The notes below the pieces were generated by a model that was not told the origin of the DNA, did no database searches, and was given only the letters and a program-made list of their open reading frames with translations. Shown piece after piece: positions 27,886 through 37,289 of a stretch of DNA of 64,000 nt (the stretch's first letter is position 1; every line of letters begins with the position of its first letter). Origin of the DNA: Pseudomonas sp. MH9.2 (GTDB lineage: Bacteria; Pseudomonadota; Gammaproteobacteria; Pseudomonadales; Pseudomonadaceae). The stretch lies in the NCBI RefSeq assembly GCF_034353875.1, contig NZ_CP133784.1, positions 2,542,001 through 2,606,000 of the forward strand, in the 5' to 3' direction. Position numbers and translations under genes: made by a program.

Positions 27886-30045
27886 CTAGGTCACCGCCGG
27901 ACTCTCCGAGCCATCACTGTTGGTCACTGTCGGTTTGGGCGGCACAGGCGGTTCATCCGCATTGGCTTCAGCATGCGGGCTCATCACCACCTGTGGAAAC
28001 GTCTGGGCGAAGCGCACATCTGGGGTTTTATCCACAAGCTTTTTCAACCGTTCGTTGAAGGCGCGACTCACGCTGTATTGGCCGCCCGACACAGTGCGAA
28101 ATTGCGCGGTCAGCACAACGCCATTGAGGTCCATCCGATCCAGGCCAAACACTTCCAGCGGCCCTTGCAGATTGCCCTTGAGTAACAGGTCGTCGCTGAT
28201 CGAACCCCCTGCCTCGCGAATCAACGCGGTGGCAGAGTCGATGTCGGAATCGTAGGTGAACTGGATGGCAAAAAAGGCATACGCAAACTGACGCGATTGG
28301 TTGGTCACGGCTTTGATCTGACCGAACGGCACCGAGTGCACGAATCCTTTGCCGTCGCGCAGGCGCAGGGTGCGGATGGTCAGGCTTTCCACCGTGCCGG
28401 AGTGGCCTGAGTCGAGCACCACCCAATCGCCGATGGAAATAGTGTCCTCAATGATGATGAACAGCCCAGTGATCACGTCCTGCACCAACTGCTGCGAACC
28501 GAAACCGATGGCCAGGCCAACCACCCCGGCACCGGCCAACAGCGGCGCGACGTTGATCCCTAGATTGGCCATCGTGGTGATCGAGCAAATCACCACCAGG
28601 ATAATTTTTATCGCGTTGCGCAGCATTGGCAGAATGGTTTTTATCCGGGTGCTGGGCTGGTGCGCAGAGCGTTTGTTGAGCGGTGGTTTCAGGGCTTCCT
28701 GAATCGCCGTGTCGAGGACTACCCACAACAACCAGGTCACCAACAGAATCAGGCCAATGCTGCTGAGCGAGTCACTGATCACCCGGCCGACCGTGTTGCG
28801 TTGGGCGAACTCGAACAGCGAAAAACCCCAGATCCGCCCGAGCACCTCAATGAACGCGACCGCGAGCGCAATCCGCAGCACGGCATGACACAGACTCAGC
28901 AAGCGCTCTTTGTAGACATGCCCACCACGCTCGGCGGCATCGGCCGGTTTGAACAGGTGCTGGAACACCGTGCTCAAAAATACCGTGGCAATCAGCAATA
29001 CAGTGGTCAGCAGGGCACAGCGCAGGGCTTTCTGGCTGTCTTCGCCAGCACCGATCAGATGGATCGCCGAAACCAGAATCATCAGCAGGATCGGCAAGTA
29101 CCAGAGGCCGGAAAAAATCTTCAGCGATTCTTGCAGCGCCGGTTGGTGCAGGCGGCCACTCAAGGATCGATTACAAATCAGATGCGCCACTGGCCGACGC
29201 AGCTTGATCACCAGCATGCAGAACACCACCGAGGCGAACAGTCCGGTAAATACCGCAATGCTGCTGGTGACGTTACTGCCTAACTGCCGGGAAATCTGCG
29301 GGCTGGTCAACGCGTCGCTCAGGGCCGCGAGAAAACCGATCAGAAACAAAGGCCGTGGGCTGTATTGGCGAATGATCTGTACCGCAGCGCGTTTGTGCCC
29401 GGAATTGAACATCACGATCACGCACAACAACACCGAGGTCGAAACAATCCCGCTGCTAGTCGCATAGGCAAAACACAGCGCCAACGCACGCCCCACCGAC
29501 GCCGACATGAAGTGACTGACATACAACGTCAGCGGCAGGCTGATCACCGCCGGAAGGGTGTAGGGCACCAAGTAATTCAACAGCGCCTGGACCCGGTAGC
29601 GCTCAATAAGAACCCGATGCCGATTGAGGCGCGAGGCTATAAAGCGGCCCAGTGAAAACAGAATCGCGAACGCACCTATCCACACCGCCGACAACATCAG
29701 GAAGTCCCCGGCGATACTGACGTTCGAACGTGAGGAACGCTGATTGACCAGATTGTCTATCTCGTCGGCGGCTCGGCCCGCCCGCAAACGCCAGGAGTCG
29801 ACCAGATCGTTATTCAGATCAAGTTGGCCTTGGACGTTATCAATACTGGAACTGATGGCGCCGAGCAAACCGCCTTGCACCAGAATTTCCGGAGGTATCG
29901 GGGCTGCAGGAGCCGGCGCGATGCTGGCAGGCGCCGCAGGGGCAGCCGAGGCCGGCGCTACGGCAGGCGCATCAGAGGCCTGGAGGTTGAAAGTGCCCGC
30001 GCAAAACAGGATGCACAACAGCGTCACGGTCTTGAACTTCAACAA
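27886..30045 (-). CDS. MscS-family mechanosensitive channel, YbiO-like
   Basis: A 719-residue inner-membrane protein with a signal peptide (MLKFKTVTLLCILFCAGTFNLQA), an Ala/Pro-rich stretch, many transmembrane helices, and the MscS pore and beta domains near residues 490-600: LLAGAGVVGLAIGFGSQQLV, then DWVVLDSGHSGTVESLTIRT. The pore helix Gly/Ala pattern is conserved. A soluble C-terminal domain and a Pro-rich tail follow. Such channels release solutes when membrane tension rises. Length and N-terminal extension resemble E. coli YbiO. It converges on lhr with nine bases between the stops. Confidence 0.92.
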   Translation of the reverse strand: MLKFKTVTLLCILFCAGTFNLQASDAPAVAPASAAPAAPASIAPAPAAPIPPEILVQGGLLGAISSSIDNVQGQLDLNNDLVDSWRLRAGRAADEIDNLVNQRSSRSNVSIAGDFLMLSAVWIGAFAILFSLGRFIASRLNRHRVLIERYRVQALLNYLVPYTLPAVISLPLTLYVSHFMSASVGRALALCFAYATSSGIVSTSVLLCVIVMFNSGHKRAAVQIIRQYSPRPLFLIGFLAALSDALTSPQISRQLGSNVTSSIAVFTGLFASVVFCMLVIKLRRPVAHLICNRSLSGRLHQPALQESLKIFSGLWYLPILLMILVSAIHLIGAGEDSQKALRCALLTTVLLIATVFLSTVFQHLFKPADAAERGGHVYKERLLSLCHAVLRIALAVAFIEVLGRIWGFSLFEFAQRNTVGRVISDSLSSIGLILLVTWLLWVVLDTAIQEALKPPLNKRSAHQPSTRIKTILPMLRNAIKIILVVICSITTMANLGINVAPLLAGAGVVGLAIGFGSQQLVQDVITGLFIIIEDTISIGDWVVLDSGHSGTVESLTIRTLRLRDGKGFVHSVPFGQIKAVTNQSRQFAYAFFAIQFTYDSDIDSATALIREAGGSISDDLLLKGNLQGPLEVFGLDRMDLNGVVLTAQFRTVSGGQYSVSRAFNERLKKLVDKTPDVRFAQTFPQVVMSPHAEANADEPPVPPKPTVTNSDGSESPAVT

Positions 30046-30179
30046 AGCGCGGCTCCCCCTTCCATTTGATTATCCAGTGAGTATGAAGCTTCTAGACACT
30101 GATCGACATTTACCCTGCAAGTTCGTTTTACTCGCAAAGTGAATCCACCTGCCGATAGAGCCGGTCGATCATGCAGTCA

Positions 30180-30193
30180 CCAATAGCTATTGG
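30180..30193. promoter_or_regulatory. perfect 14-base palindrome upstream of moaA
   Basis: CCAATAGCTATTGG is fully self-complementary and lies 93 bases before the moaA start in a 241-base intergenic region. It could be a dimeric regulator site. It does not match the ModE, FNR/Anr or Fur patterns that I know. Confidence 0.35.
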
Positions 30194-30286
30194 ATAAAAA
30201 ATGGCCAGCCTTCTAGGCTCTGGATACTCAGACCCTGCACGACGAAGGTCAATCCAACATCGCGCTCTTGAGCCCAGAGCAACGAG

Positions 30287-31291
30287 GTGCAATTGTCAGA
30301 CCGGATCTTGATGGACAGCTTTTCTCGCAAGGTCGATTACCTGCGAATATCAGTGACCGACCGTTGCGATTTTCGCTGCGTCTATTGCATGGCCGAAGAC
30401 ATGGAGTTCCTGCCGCGCCAACGCATTCTCACCCTCGAAGAGATATACCAACTGGCCGAGCGCTTCGTTGCGCTGGGCACGCGCAAGATTCGCCTGACCG
30501 GCGGCGAGCCATTGGTGCGACGCGGGGTGGTCGACTTGTGTCGGCAAATCGCCGCACTGCCCGACTTGCGCGAGCTGTGCATGACCACCAACGGCTCGCA
30601 ACTGAGCGCGCTGGCGGGCCCCCTGTTCGACGCCGGGGTCAACCGGCTGAATATCAGCCTCGACAGTTTGAACCCCGAACGCTTTCGTGAGCTGACCCGC
30701 ACCGGCGATCTGACAAAGGTCATTGCCGGAATCGACGCAGCGAACGCGGCGGGCTTTCGGCGCACCAAGCTCAACTGCGTGGTCATGAAAGGCCGCAACG
30801 ATCACGAGATCAACGACCTGGTCAGCTTTGCCATCGACCGTCAGCTCGATATCAGCTTCATCGAAGAAATGCCGCTGGGCACCATCCTTGAGCACAGCCG
30901 CGCAGAATCGTTCTTTTCCAGTGATCAGGTCCGCGAACTCATCGCCGAACGCTACACCTTGATCGACTCGACGGAATCGACCCAAGGCCCTTCGCGTTAT
31001 TGGCGCCTGGCTGAAGCACCTGATATTCGTCTGGGCTTCATCTCGCCACACAGTCATAATTTCTGCGCGACCTGCAACCGTGTGCGCTTGACCGTGGAAG
31101 GCCGCTTGCTGCTGTGCCTGGGTAACGAACACTCGGTCGACCTCAAGGCCGTGTTGCGCGCTCATCCGGGGCAGCCGGAGAAGCTGGAAAAGGCCATTAT
31201 CGACTCGATGCAGATCAAGCCCTACCGCCACAACTTCGACATCAATGACGAAGTTCAAGTTGTGCGTTTCATGAACATGACCGGAGGCTAG
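30287..31291 (+). CDS. moaA: GTP 3',8-cyclase, molybdenum cofactor biosynthesis
   Basis: MoaA is a radical-SAM enzyme that makes cyclic dehydro-GTP in the first step of molybdopterin synthesis. The N-terminal 4Fe-4S site is [15 protein letters not shown] follows, the second cluster is [18 protein letters not shown], and the protein ends in the conserved GG. With the GTG at 30287 it has 334 residues and the usual 15 residues before VDYLRIS; ATG 30311 is an alternative. No good Shine-Dalgarno is seen for either. It may form a unit with the bestrophin and mobA genes. Confidence 0.96.
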   Translation: MQLSDRILMDSFSRKVDYLRISVTDRCDFRCVYCMAEDMEFLPRQRILTLEEIYQLAERFVALGTRKIRLTGGEPLVRRGVVDLCRQIAALPDLRELCMTTNGSQLSALAGPLFDAGVNRLNISLDSLNPERFRELTRTGDLTKVIAGIDAANAAGFRRTKLNCVVMKGRNDHEINDLVSFAIDRQLDISFIEEMPLGTILEHSRAESFFSSDQVRELIAERYTLIDSTESTQGPSRYWRLAEAPDIRLGFISPHSHNFCATCNRVRLTVEGRLLLCLGNEHSVDLKAVLRAHPGQPEKLEKAIIDSMQIKPYRHNFDINDEVQVVRFMNMTGG

Positions 31292-31341
31292 CGGGTCCTG
31301 TCTGTTCTCAATCGCTTCAATTGCTCCAGGACCCTCAGTCC

Positions 31342-32241
31342 ATGATTGTCAGACCCAAACCGAACCTGCTGCAGATCCTGACGTCACTTAAAGGGTCCAT
31401 CGCAAAGCACATCGTTGTTCGCAGCTTGCTGGTCACCCTGTTGGCCTCGGCCATCGTATGGGTCGAAACGCTGCACCCCGCCTATTTTTCCCGCGTCAGT
31501 GCCACGCCCTTCACGCTGCTCGGGCTCTCGCTGTCGATTTTCATGAGTTTCCGCAACACCATGTGCTACGACCGCTGGTACGAGGGGCGCAAGTTGTGGG
31601 GGGAAATGATCATGGACATGCGCTCAATGATCCGCGAAACCCAGGTCATTAAGGACCTCGCCGAACGCGGGAGTATTCTGCGTAATCTGTGCGGCTTCTC
31701 CCATGCCCTGAACGCCCACCTGCGCGGGGAAGACGAGTTGGCTGAGGCCCGCCCCTGGCTGGACTTCGCGCCAGCGCCCAGCACCCCGAATATCAGTGAA
31801 CGCATCCTGCGTCACGTTGGCCAACAATGTTCTGATCTGGCCGTGGCTGGCAACATCAGTGAATGGCGCTACACCCTGATGGAAACCCGCCTGAGCAACC
31901 TGACACGCACCCTCACCGCGTGTGACCGGATCAAAACCACACCGCTGCCCTTTCCCTACACACTGCTCCTGCACCGGACGATTTATCTGTTCTGCATCCT
32001 GCTGCCCTTCGCCATGGCCGAGCCTCTGGGCTGGATGACACCTGTTTTCACCGCGATCGTCAGCTACACCTTCTTCGGGCTCGACGCCATTGGCGATGAA
32101 CTGGAGGACCCATTTGGTCGCAACGAACACAACCTGCCTACCGATTTTATTGTGCGAACCATTGAGCGTGAAGTGCTGGACGCGCTGGGTGAGACCGATC
32201 TACCGCCCGTGCTCGAACCTGTGGATTACGTACTGAGCTGA
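31342..32241 (+). CDS. bestrophin-family membrane channel
   Basis: A 299-residue protein of the bacterial bestrophin (YneE/UPF0187) family of ion channels: MIVRPKPNLLQILTSLKGS, a first hydrophobic segment (VVRSLLVTLLASAIVWVE), FMSFRNTMCYDRWYEGRKLWG, a second membrane region (IYLFCILLPFAM), FFGLDAIGDELEDPFG, and the EHNLPTDFIVRTIERE tail. AGGA ten bases before the ATG at 31342 supports this start over an upstream TTG. It lies between two molybdenum-cofactor genes, but a link to molybdenum is not evident. Confidence 0.92.
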   Translation: MIVRPKPNLLQILTSLKGSIAKHIVVRSLLVTLLASAIVWVETLHPAYFSRVSATPFTLLGLSLSIFMSFRNTMCYDRWYEGRKLWGEMIMDMRSMIRETQVIKDLAERGSILRNLCGFSHALNAHLRGEDELAEARPWLDFAPAPSTPNISERILRHVGQQCSDLAVAGNISEWRYTLMETRLSNLTRTLTACDRIKTTPLPFPYTLLLHRTIYLFCILLPFAMAEPLGWMTPVFTAIVSYTFFGLDAIGDELEDPFGRNEHNLPTDFIVRTIEREVLDALGETDLPPVLEPVDYVLS

Positions 32242-32299
32242 CTGGCGCCTTGGCACTGTCCATGGGATCGTCGCCGTATCAATTTTTTGAGTGCTGCGC

Positions 32300-32893
32300 A
32301 TGAACGCTTCATCGAATGACCACGCAGAGCAAGGTGTGCCCTGCTCGATTCTGCTGCTGGCCGGTGGACGCGGGCAGCGCATGGGCGGGCAGGATAAAGG
32401 GCTTATCCTGTGGAACGACCGGCCCTTGATCGCTTATGTGCACGACGTTGTCAGGCCGCTGACCGATGACTTGATCATCTCCTGCAACCGCAATCAGGAT
32501 CGCTATCAGGCATTTGCGGATCAGTTAGTGGGCGATGAACAGCACGACTTTCCAGGACCGCTGGCCGGGGTCCTGGCGGGGCTTTCGGTGGCGCACCATG
32601 CCTGGGTGCTGGTTCTGGCGTGTGATGCGCCGAGGATTGATCGCCCGCTGATCGAGCAGCTATTGAGCCGTGCAGGCCTGACGTCTTCACCGTTGATGGT
32701 GCGACAGGCCGGGCAATGGCAACCTATGTTCAGTGTGATCCCCACGTCCTTGCTGCCTGAGTTGCGCAAGCGCTGGGACCAAGGGGAACGTAGTTTGATG
32801 CGGGTGTTATTGGCACATGATTTACAGGCGCTTGACTGTGCGCCCGATGATCTGCGGCTGACCAACTTTAACACCCCGGACTTGCTGACCTGA
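32300..32893 (+). CDS. mobA: molybdenum cofactor guanylyltransferase
   Basis: MobA joins GMP to molybdopterin to form the bis-MGD cofactor used by DMSO-reductase-type enzymes. The 197-residue protein has the nucleotide-binding LLLAGGRGQRMGGQDKGLI loop, FPGPLAGVLAGL, and LVLACDAPRIDRPLI with the metal-binding aspartate. A GTG at 32291 could add three residues. With moaA about a kilobase upstream it makes a small Moco cluster. Confidence 0.95.
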   Translation: MNASSNDHAEQGVPCSILLLAGGRGQRMGGQDKGLILWNDRPLIAYVHDVVRPLTDDLIISCNRNQDRYQAFADQLVGDEQHDFPGPLAGVLAGLSVAHHAWVLVLACDAPRIDRPLIEQLLSRAGLTSSPLMVRQAGQWQPMFSVIPTSLLPELRKRWDQGERSLMRVLLAHDLQALDCAPDDLRLTNFNTPDLLT

Positions 32894-32913
32894 CCGCCTG
32901 CGGGCAGCGAACA

Positions 32914-34164
32914 TCAATCCAGCTCGGCCAAACACTTTTCCAAGATATCCAACCCTTCATTGAGCACATCAAGCTCGGTGGTCAGCGGCGGGAGCAGGCG
33001 GATGATATGCCGGGCCTTGCCGCTGGGCATCAGCAGCAGTCCATTGTTTCTGGCGGTTTCAAGGAGCGTGGCCAACTGGGCTGTTGCGGGCTTTCCTTCC
33101 GGTGTGATCAGCTCGATCCCGCGCATGGCGCCGACCCCGGTCAGACGCCCAAGGAAGGGCGACAATTTGCTGTCAAGCCAACCCTGATAACGACTCATGA
33201 TCGCGTGTTCTTGTGCTTCGCCCCACGAGGACAGATTGGCGTCAGTCATCTGGTCCAGGGTGGCCAGGCCCGCAGCACACGCCATTGGATTGCCCGAATA
33301 CGTGCCGCCCAACCCGCCTTTGGGCAATGCATCCATCAAAGCCTTTTTACCAACTACCGCGCCGAGCGGCATACCGCCAGCGATGCTTTTCCCCAACAGA
33401 AGCAAGTCTGGCTCGATGCCCAGCCGGGAGAATGCAAAGCGCTGGCCGGTGCGTCCAAACCCTGACTGGATCTCATCGATGATCAGCAGAATGCCTTTTT
33501 CATCGCAGAACGCACGCAAGGCTTTGGCAAACTCGACGTCCAACGCAAGGAAGCCGCCTTCGCCCTGGACCGGCTCCAGAATGAAACAGGCTACCTCTTC
33601 AACGTCGATTTCGACGCTGAACAATCGATCCATGGCGCTCAACGCTTCTGCGGCGGTGACCCCGTTATCCTTGCTCGGGTAAGGCAAGTGATACACCGGC
33701 CCCGGCAGCACGCCGACCTTTTGTTTGTAAGGTGCTACTTTGCCGTTGAGGTTCAGGGTCGCCAGCGTTCGCCCATGAAATCCGCCATCGAAGGCGATAA
33801 CCGCCGTGCGTCCTGTGTAAGCACGAACAATCTTCAGCGCATTTTCTGCAGCCTCGGCACCGCTGTTGGTCAGCATGCCGACGACCGGATAACTGACTGG
33901 AATGAACGCCGCGAGCCGTACCATGAATTGTTTGTAAGGCGCGTGGGGCACCGCGTTGAAGCAGTAATGCGTCAGCTTGGTCGCTTGCTCGCGGATGGCG
34001 TCGACGATACGCGCGTTGCAATGCCCAAGGTTCAACACGCCAATGCCACCGACAAAGTCGATGTAGCGCTTGCCGTCGTCATCCCACACCTCGGCGTTCT
34101 TGCCGTGATCCAGGGTGATGGGGTGGACCCTGGATATCGAACCGCTGATTGATGCGCTGCTCAT
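32914..34164 (-). CDS. class III PLP-dependent aminotransferase (GabT-like)
   Basis: A 416-residue aminotransferase: NSGAEAAENALKIVRAYTGR, FDGGFHGRT, EPVQGEGG, IDEIQSGFGRTG, and the PLP lysine in LLLLGKSIAGGMPLG. Class III enzymes of this type act on omega-amines such as GABA, ornithine derivatives or beta-alanine. The start at 34164 drops 20 poorly coded residues upstream. It sits beside an IclR regulator and a polyamine-type transporter plus dehydrogenase operon, so it may process the amine product of that pathway. The substrate is not determined. Confidence 0.9.
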   Translation of the reverse strand: MSSASISGSISRVHPITLDHGKNAEVWDDDGKRYIDFVGGIGVLNLGHCNARIVDAIREQATKLTHYCFNAVPHAPYKQFMVRLAAFIPVSYPVVGMLTNSGAEAAENALKIVRAYTGRTAVIAFDGGFHGRTLATLNLNGKVAPYKQKVGVLPGPVYHLPYPSKDNGVTAAEALSAMDRLFSVEIDVEEVACFILEPVQGEGGFLALDVEFAKALRAFCDEKGILLIIDEIQSGFGRTGQRFAFSRLGIEPDLLLLGKSIAGGMPLGAVVGKKALMDALPKGGLGGTYSGNPMACAAGLATLDQMTDANLSSWGEAQEHAIMSRYQGWLDSKLSPFLGRLTGVGAMRGIELITPEGKPATAQLATLLETARNNGLLLMPSGKARHIIRLLPPLTTELDVLNEGLDILEKCLAELD

Positions 34165-34315
34165 ACAGAAAATGCCCCGTAGAAAATTCCTCGGCCATAT
34201 AAGCGAGGAATGCTTACGCGTCACAAGCGAAATAAAATCGCGGGGTTATTCCTGATTTTCGGGATGTGCCGTGGCGACCCAAGACCTGCGGCCTTCACGA
34301 GGATCCGCGAACGGG

Positions 34316-35146
34316 TCAGCCACCGAATACTTGCGAAGGACTGCGCAGGGTCGGGTCGAACGGGTTGATCTTCGGCCCGATGGCTGATGCCTCGCGCTTG
34401 AGCAACTCCACGACCGTTGGCAACCGGTCCGGCCCCAACCGCTCGCTGAGTGTCGCCACGCTGAGCGCGGCCACGGCATGCCCATCGCGGTTCAGAATGG
34501 GCACGGCCAGACCGGCCATGCCAGGCAACGCCCCGGTGTTGCGAGCCGCATAACCCAGGCGACGAACACTCTCCACCTCCGAACGCAGGAACACCTCGTC
34601 ATACAGGTGGAAGTCCTTGAGCCTGGGCAGTTTGTAGCGGATCACAGTCTCGCGCTCTTCTTCAGGCAGATACGCCAGAATCGCCAGGCTGCCCTGACCC
34701 ACTCCCAAGGCCACGCGCCCGCCAATGTCACCGGTAAACGTGCGAATCGGATACGGCCCTTCGCTGCGATCCAGACAGATCGCATCGAAGCCACTGCGCG
34801 CCAGCAAAAATAGCGAATCGCCCAACGAAGCACTGAGCCGGAGCATGGAGGGCCTGACCAGATCACGCAGGTTGCCGGTATTCCCCGCGCGGGCGGCCAA
34901 GGCAAAGAACTCCAGACTCAGGCGGTAGCGCTTGCTGCGCCTATCCTGCTCGACCATGCCTTCTTCCATAAGGCTGCGCAGCAGACGATGCGTGGTCGGT
35001 TGCGACAAGCCGACCTGCTGCGCCAATTGGGTCACCCGCTCACCACCGTCCGGGGCCGTGCCGAGCATACGCAGCACGGCGAAGAGCCTTGAGACGCCAC
35101 CGACGCCCACTTCTTTCACCTCTTCATTCCGATCAGTGGAATTCAT
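34316..35146 (-). CDS. IclR-family transcriptional regulator
   Basis: A 276-residue regulator with an N-terminal winged helix-turn-helix (VTQLAQQVGLSQPTTHRLLRSL, about residues 40-65) and the IclR effector domain (LRDLVRPSMLRLSASLGDSLFLL, then GALPGMAGLAVPILNRDG). It is divergent from the ABC transporter operon and lies next to the aminotransferase, so it very likely controls both. IclR proteins sense small organic acids or amines; the ligand here is unknown. Confidence 0.93.
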   Translation of the reverse strand: MNSTDRNEEVKEVGVGGVSRLFAVLRMLGTAPDGGERVTQLAQQVGLSQPTTHRLLRSLMEEGMVEQDRRSKRYRLSLEFFALAARAGNTGNLRDLVRPSMLRLSASLGDSLFLLARSGFDAICLDRSEGPYPIRTFTGDIGGRVALGVGQGSLAILAYLPEEERETVIRYKLPRLKDFHLYDEVFLRSEVESVRRLGYAARNTGALPGMAGLAVPILNRDGHAVAALSVATLSERLGPDRLPTVVELLKREASAIGPKINPFDPTLRSPSQVFGG

Positions 35147-35174
35147 TTATCAAAATCCTTCATAGAAATCTGCT

Positions 35175-35209
35175 CACTGAATGAAAGTGAAAAAATACTC
35201 CTTTCAGTG
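35175..35209. promoter_or_regulatory. candidate IclR operator in the divergent promoter region
   Basis: CACTGAA (35175-35181) and TTCAGTG (35203-35209) are perfect inverted repeats 21 bases apart, in an AT-rich stretch starting 29 bases before the IclR start. A further AAGTGAAA lies between them. Placement between the regulator and its likely target operon supports an operator. Confidence 0.45.
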
Positions 35210-35388
35210 AAATTCGCTCTTTCGTCCATCCTAGGCTTCGTCCTAATCTGAGTCCACAGGGGCGAATCGAACAATATTTGGCAGCCGACTCAGATCGAGC
35301 GCCAGCGCACCCGCAGCATCCCTTCGCATCTGCCCATTACAAAAAAGCGTGTTTCGACGCGCCCTATAAATACAGGTGGAACGCAGAC

Positions 35389-36417
35389 ATGGCTTTTCTC
35401 CAGCTCGAAGGTCTCAGCAAACGCTACGGTGCAATCGACGCCGTCGTCGCCACACATCTGGCGGTGGAAAAAGGCGAATTCGTTTCTCTGCTCGGCCCTT
35501 CCGGTTGCGGCAAGACCACCACCCTGCAAATGATCGCGGGTTTCGTCGACGCCACCGCCGGGCGCATCGTCCTGGACGGCCGCGACATCACCGACGCCAA
35601 ACCGAGCAGCCGTGGCTTGGGGGTCGTGTTCCAGAGCTATGCACTGTTCCCGCACATGACCGTGCGCGACAACGTTGCATTCGGCCTGCGCATGCGCAAA
35701 GTCCCGGCGGCGGATATCGCCCGGCGGGTGGCCACGGTATTGGACTTGGTGCGCCTGGCCCCACATACCGAACGCTATCCCCGAGAACTGTCCGGTGGTC
35801 AGCGCCAGCGCGTGGCCCTGGCCCGCGCTCTGGTAATCGAGCCACCGGTGTTGTTGCTCGATGAACCGCTGTCCAACCTCGACGCCAACCTGCGTGAAGA
35901 GATGCAGTTCGAAATCCGCCGCATTCAGTGCGAAGTCGGGATCACCACCTTGATGGTGACCCATGATCAAGCCGAAGCACTGTCGATCAGTGATCGCGTG
36001 GTGGTGATGCAGGCCGGGCGAGTGACCCAGATCGACGAGCCGTACAAGCTCTATGAACACCCTCGCACGCGTTTCATTTCCGGCTTTGTCGGCAAGGCCA
36101 ACATGCTCGCAGGCGACTTCGATGACGCAGGTTGCCCGCAAGTACGCCATAGCAGCGGCGACGGCGCACTGACCCTGAGCCTGCGCCCGGAAAAAATCGA
36201 CATGCTGGACGCCGGCAACGGCCGTCTGCAGGGGCGCGTCCTGGTCCGCTACTTTCTGGGCAGCCAATGGCTGTATCGCATTGAAACCGCCTTGGGCGAA
36301 TTGACCGTAGTGCGCCGCAACGACGGCAGCGCGCCGCTGGTCGAAGGCACCGCCGTCGGGCTCGACTGGCAGGCCGAACTGTTGCGCGTACTGGCTGCCG
36401 ACGAGGTGCATGCATGA
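35389..36417 (+). CDS. ABC transporter ATP-binding protein, spermidine/putrescine (PotA) type
   Basis: A 342-residue ATPase with Walker A (GPSGCGKTT), Q-loop (VFQSYALFPHMTV), signature LSGGQRQRVALARAL, Walker B LLLDEPLSNLD and H-loop VTHDQAEAL. A C-terminal TOBE-like domain (LRPEKIDMLDAG onward) is typical of PotA-type importers. The start at 35389 is preceded by GGTGGA; upstream in-frame codons are untypical. It is the first gene of a seven-gene operon and overlaps the next by ATGA. Confidence 0.93.
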   Translation: MAFLQLEGLSKRYGAIDAVVATHLAVEKGEFVSLLGPSGCGKTTTLQMIAGFVDATAGRIVLDGRDITDAKPSSRGLGVVFQSYALFPHMTVRDNVAFGLRMRKVPAADIARRVATVLDLVRLAPHTERYPRELSGGQRQRVALARALVIEPPVLLLDEPLSNLDANLREEMQFEIRRIQCEVGITTLMVTHDQAEALSISDRVVVMQAGRVTQIDEPYKLYEHPRTRFISGFVGKANMLAGDFDDAGCPQVRHSSGDGALTLSLRPEKIDMLDAGNGRLQGRVLVRYFLGSQWLYRIETALGELTVVRRNDGSAPLVEGTAVGLDWQAELLRVLAADEVHA

Positions 36418-37286
36418 GCACCCTCGCGGCCATGCGCCGGGGCGGACGCGGCTATTTGTTGTCGACACCCGCGATGGCGCTGTTCGTGTGCCTGTTGATC
36501 CTGCCGCTGTGCCTGACACTGGTGCTGTCATTCAACGTTTTTGATTACCAGCTCGGCGTAAAAAACGACGCCTACACCCTCTCCCACTACATCGACCTGT
36601 TCAGCGATTCGTACTTCTACGAGATCTTCTTTCGCACGTTCTGGATCAGCGCGCTGGTGACCCTGCTGTGTGTGCTGATTGGCGTGCCCGAGGCCTATAT
36701 TCTCAGCCGCATGGGCACCCCGTGGCGCTCGATTTTTCTGATCCTGATCCTGACCCCCCTCCTTATTTCAGTGGTGGTACGGGCTTTCGGCTGGAGCCTG
36801 TTGCTCGGTGCCGATGGCTTGGTCAATCAGGCCATTCAAGCGCTCGGCGGGCGTCCGGTGAAACTGCTCTATACGCCGTTCGCAGTGGTCATCGCCCTGG
36901 TGCATGTGATGCTGCCCTTCATGATCATTCCGATCTGGACCTCGCTGCAAAAACTCGACCCGGCCGCCGAACAGGCGGCGCTGTCCCTCGGTGCCAGTCA
37001 GGCCAAGGTCATGCGTTTGGTGGTGTTGCCCCAGGTGATGCCCGGCGTGCTTTCGGGGACCCTGATCGTGTTTGGCCTGTCGGCCAGTTCGTTCGCCATC
37101 CCCGGCCTGCTCGGCGGACGACGGCTGAAAATGGTTGCCACAGTGGTCTATGACCAATACCTCTCGGAGCTGAACTGGCCCATGGGCGCGACCATCGCCG
37201 TGGTGCTGCTGTTAGCCAACCTGCTGATCATGCTGAGCTGGAACCGCATGGTCGAAGGTCGCTATAAAAAAACGTTGGGGGAATAA
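36414..37286 (+). CDS. ABC transporter permease, PotB type
   Basis: A 290-residue inner-membrane permease with six predicted helices and the cytoplasmic EAA loop (EQAALSLGASQAKVMRLVVLP) that contacts the ATPase. The first helix is MALFVCLLILPLCLTLVLSF. It works with the PotC-type permease three bases downstream as a heterodimeric pore. Confidence 0.92.
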   Translation: MSTLAAMRRGGRGYLLSTPAMALFVCLLILPLCLTLVLSFNVFDYQLGVKNDAYTLSHYIDLFSDSYFYEIFFRTFWISALVTLLCVLIGVPEAYILSRMGTPWRSIFLILILTPLLISVVVRAFGWSLLLGADGLVNQAIQALGGRPVKLLYTPFAVVIALVHVMLPFMIIPIWTSLQKLDPAAEQAALSLGASQAKVMRLVVLPQVMPGVLSGTLIVFGLSASSFAIPGLLGGRRLKMVATVVYDQYLSELNWPMGATIAVVLLLANLLIMLSWNRMVEGRYKKTLGE

Positions 37287-37289
37287 GGC

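Noticed and set aside
30350..31258. 302-codon minus-strand frame opposite moaA
   Set aside because: moaA has all iron-sulfur motifs; the reverse frame has none.
35290..36531. 413-codon minus-strand frame opposite the PotA-type ATPase
   Set aside because: A shadow of a clear ABC ATPase gene, with no start signals.
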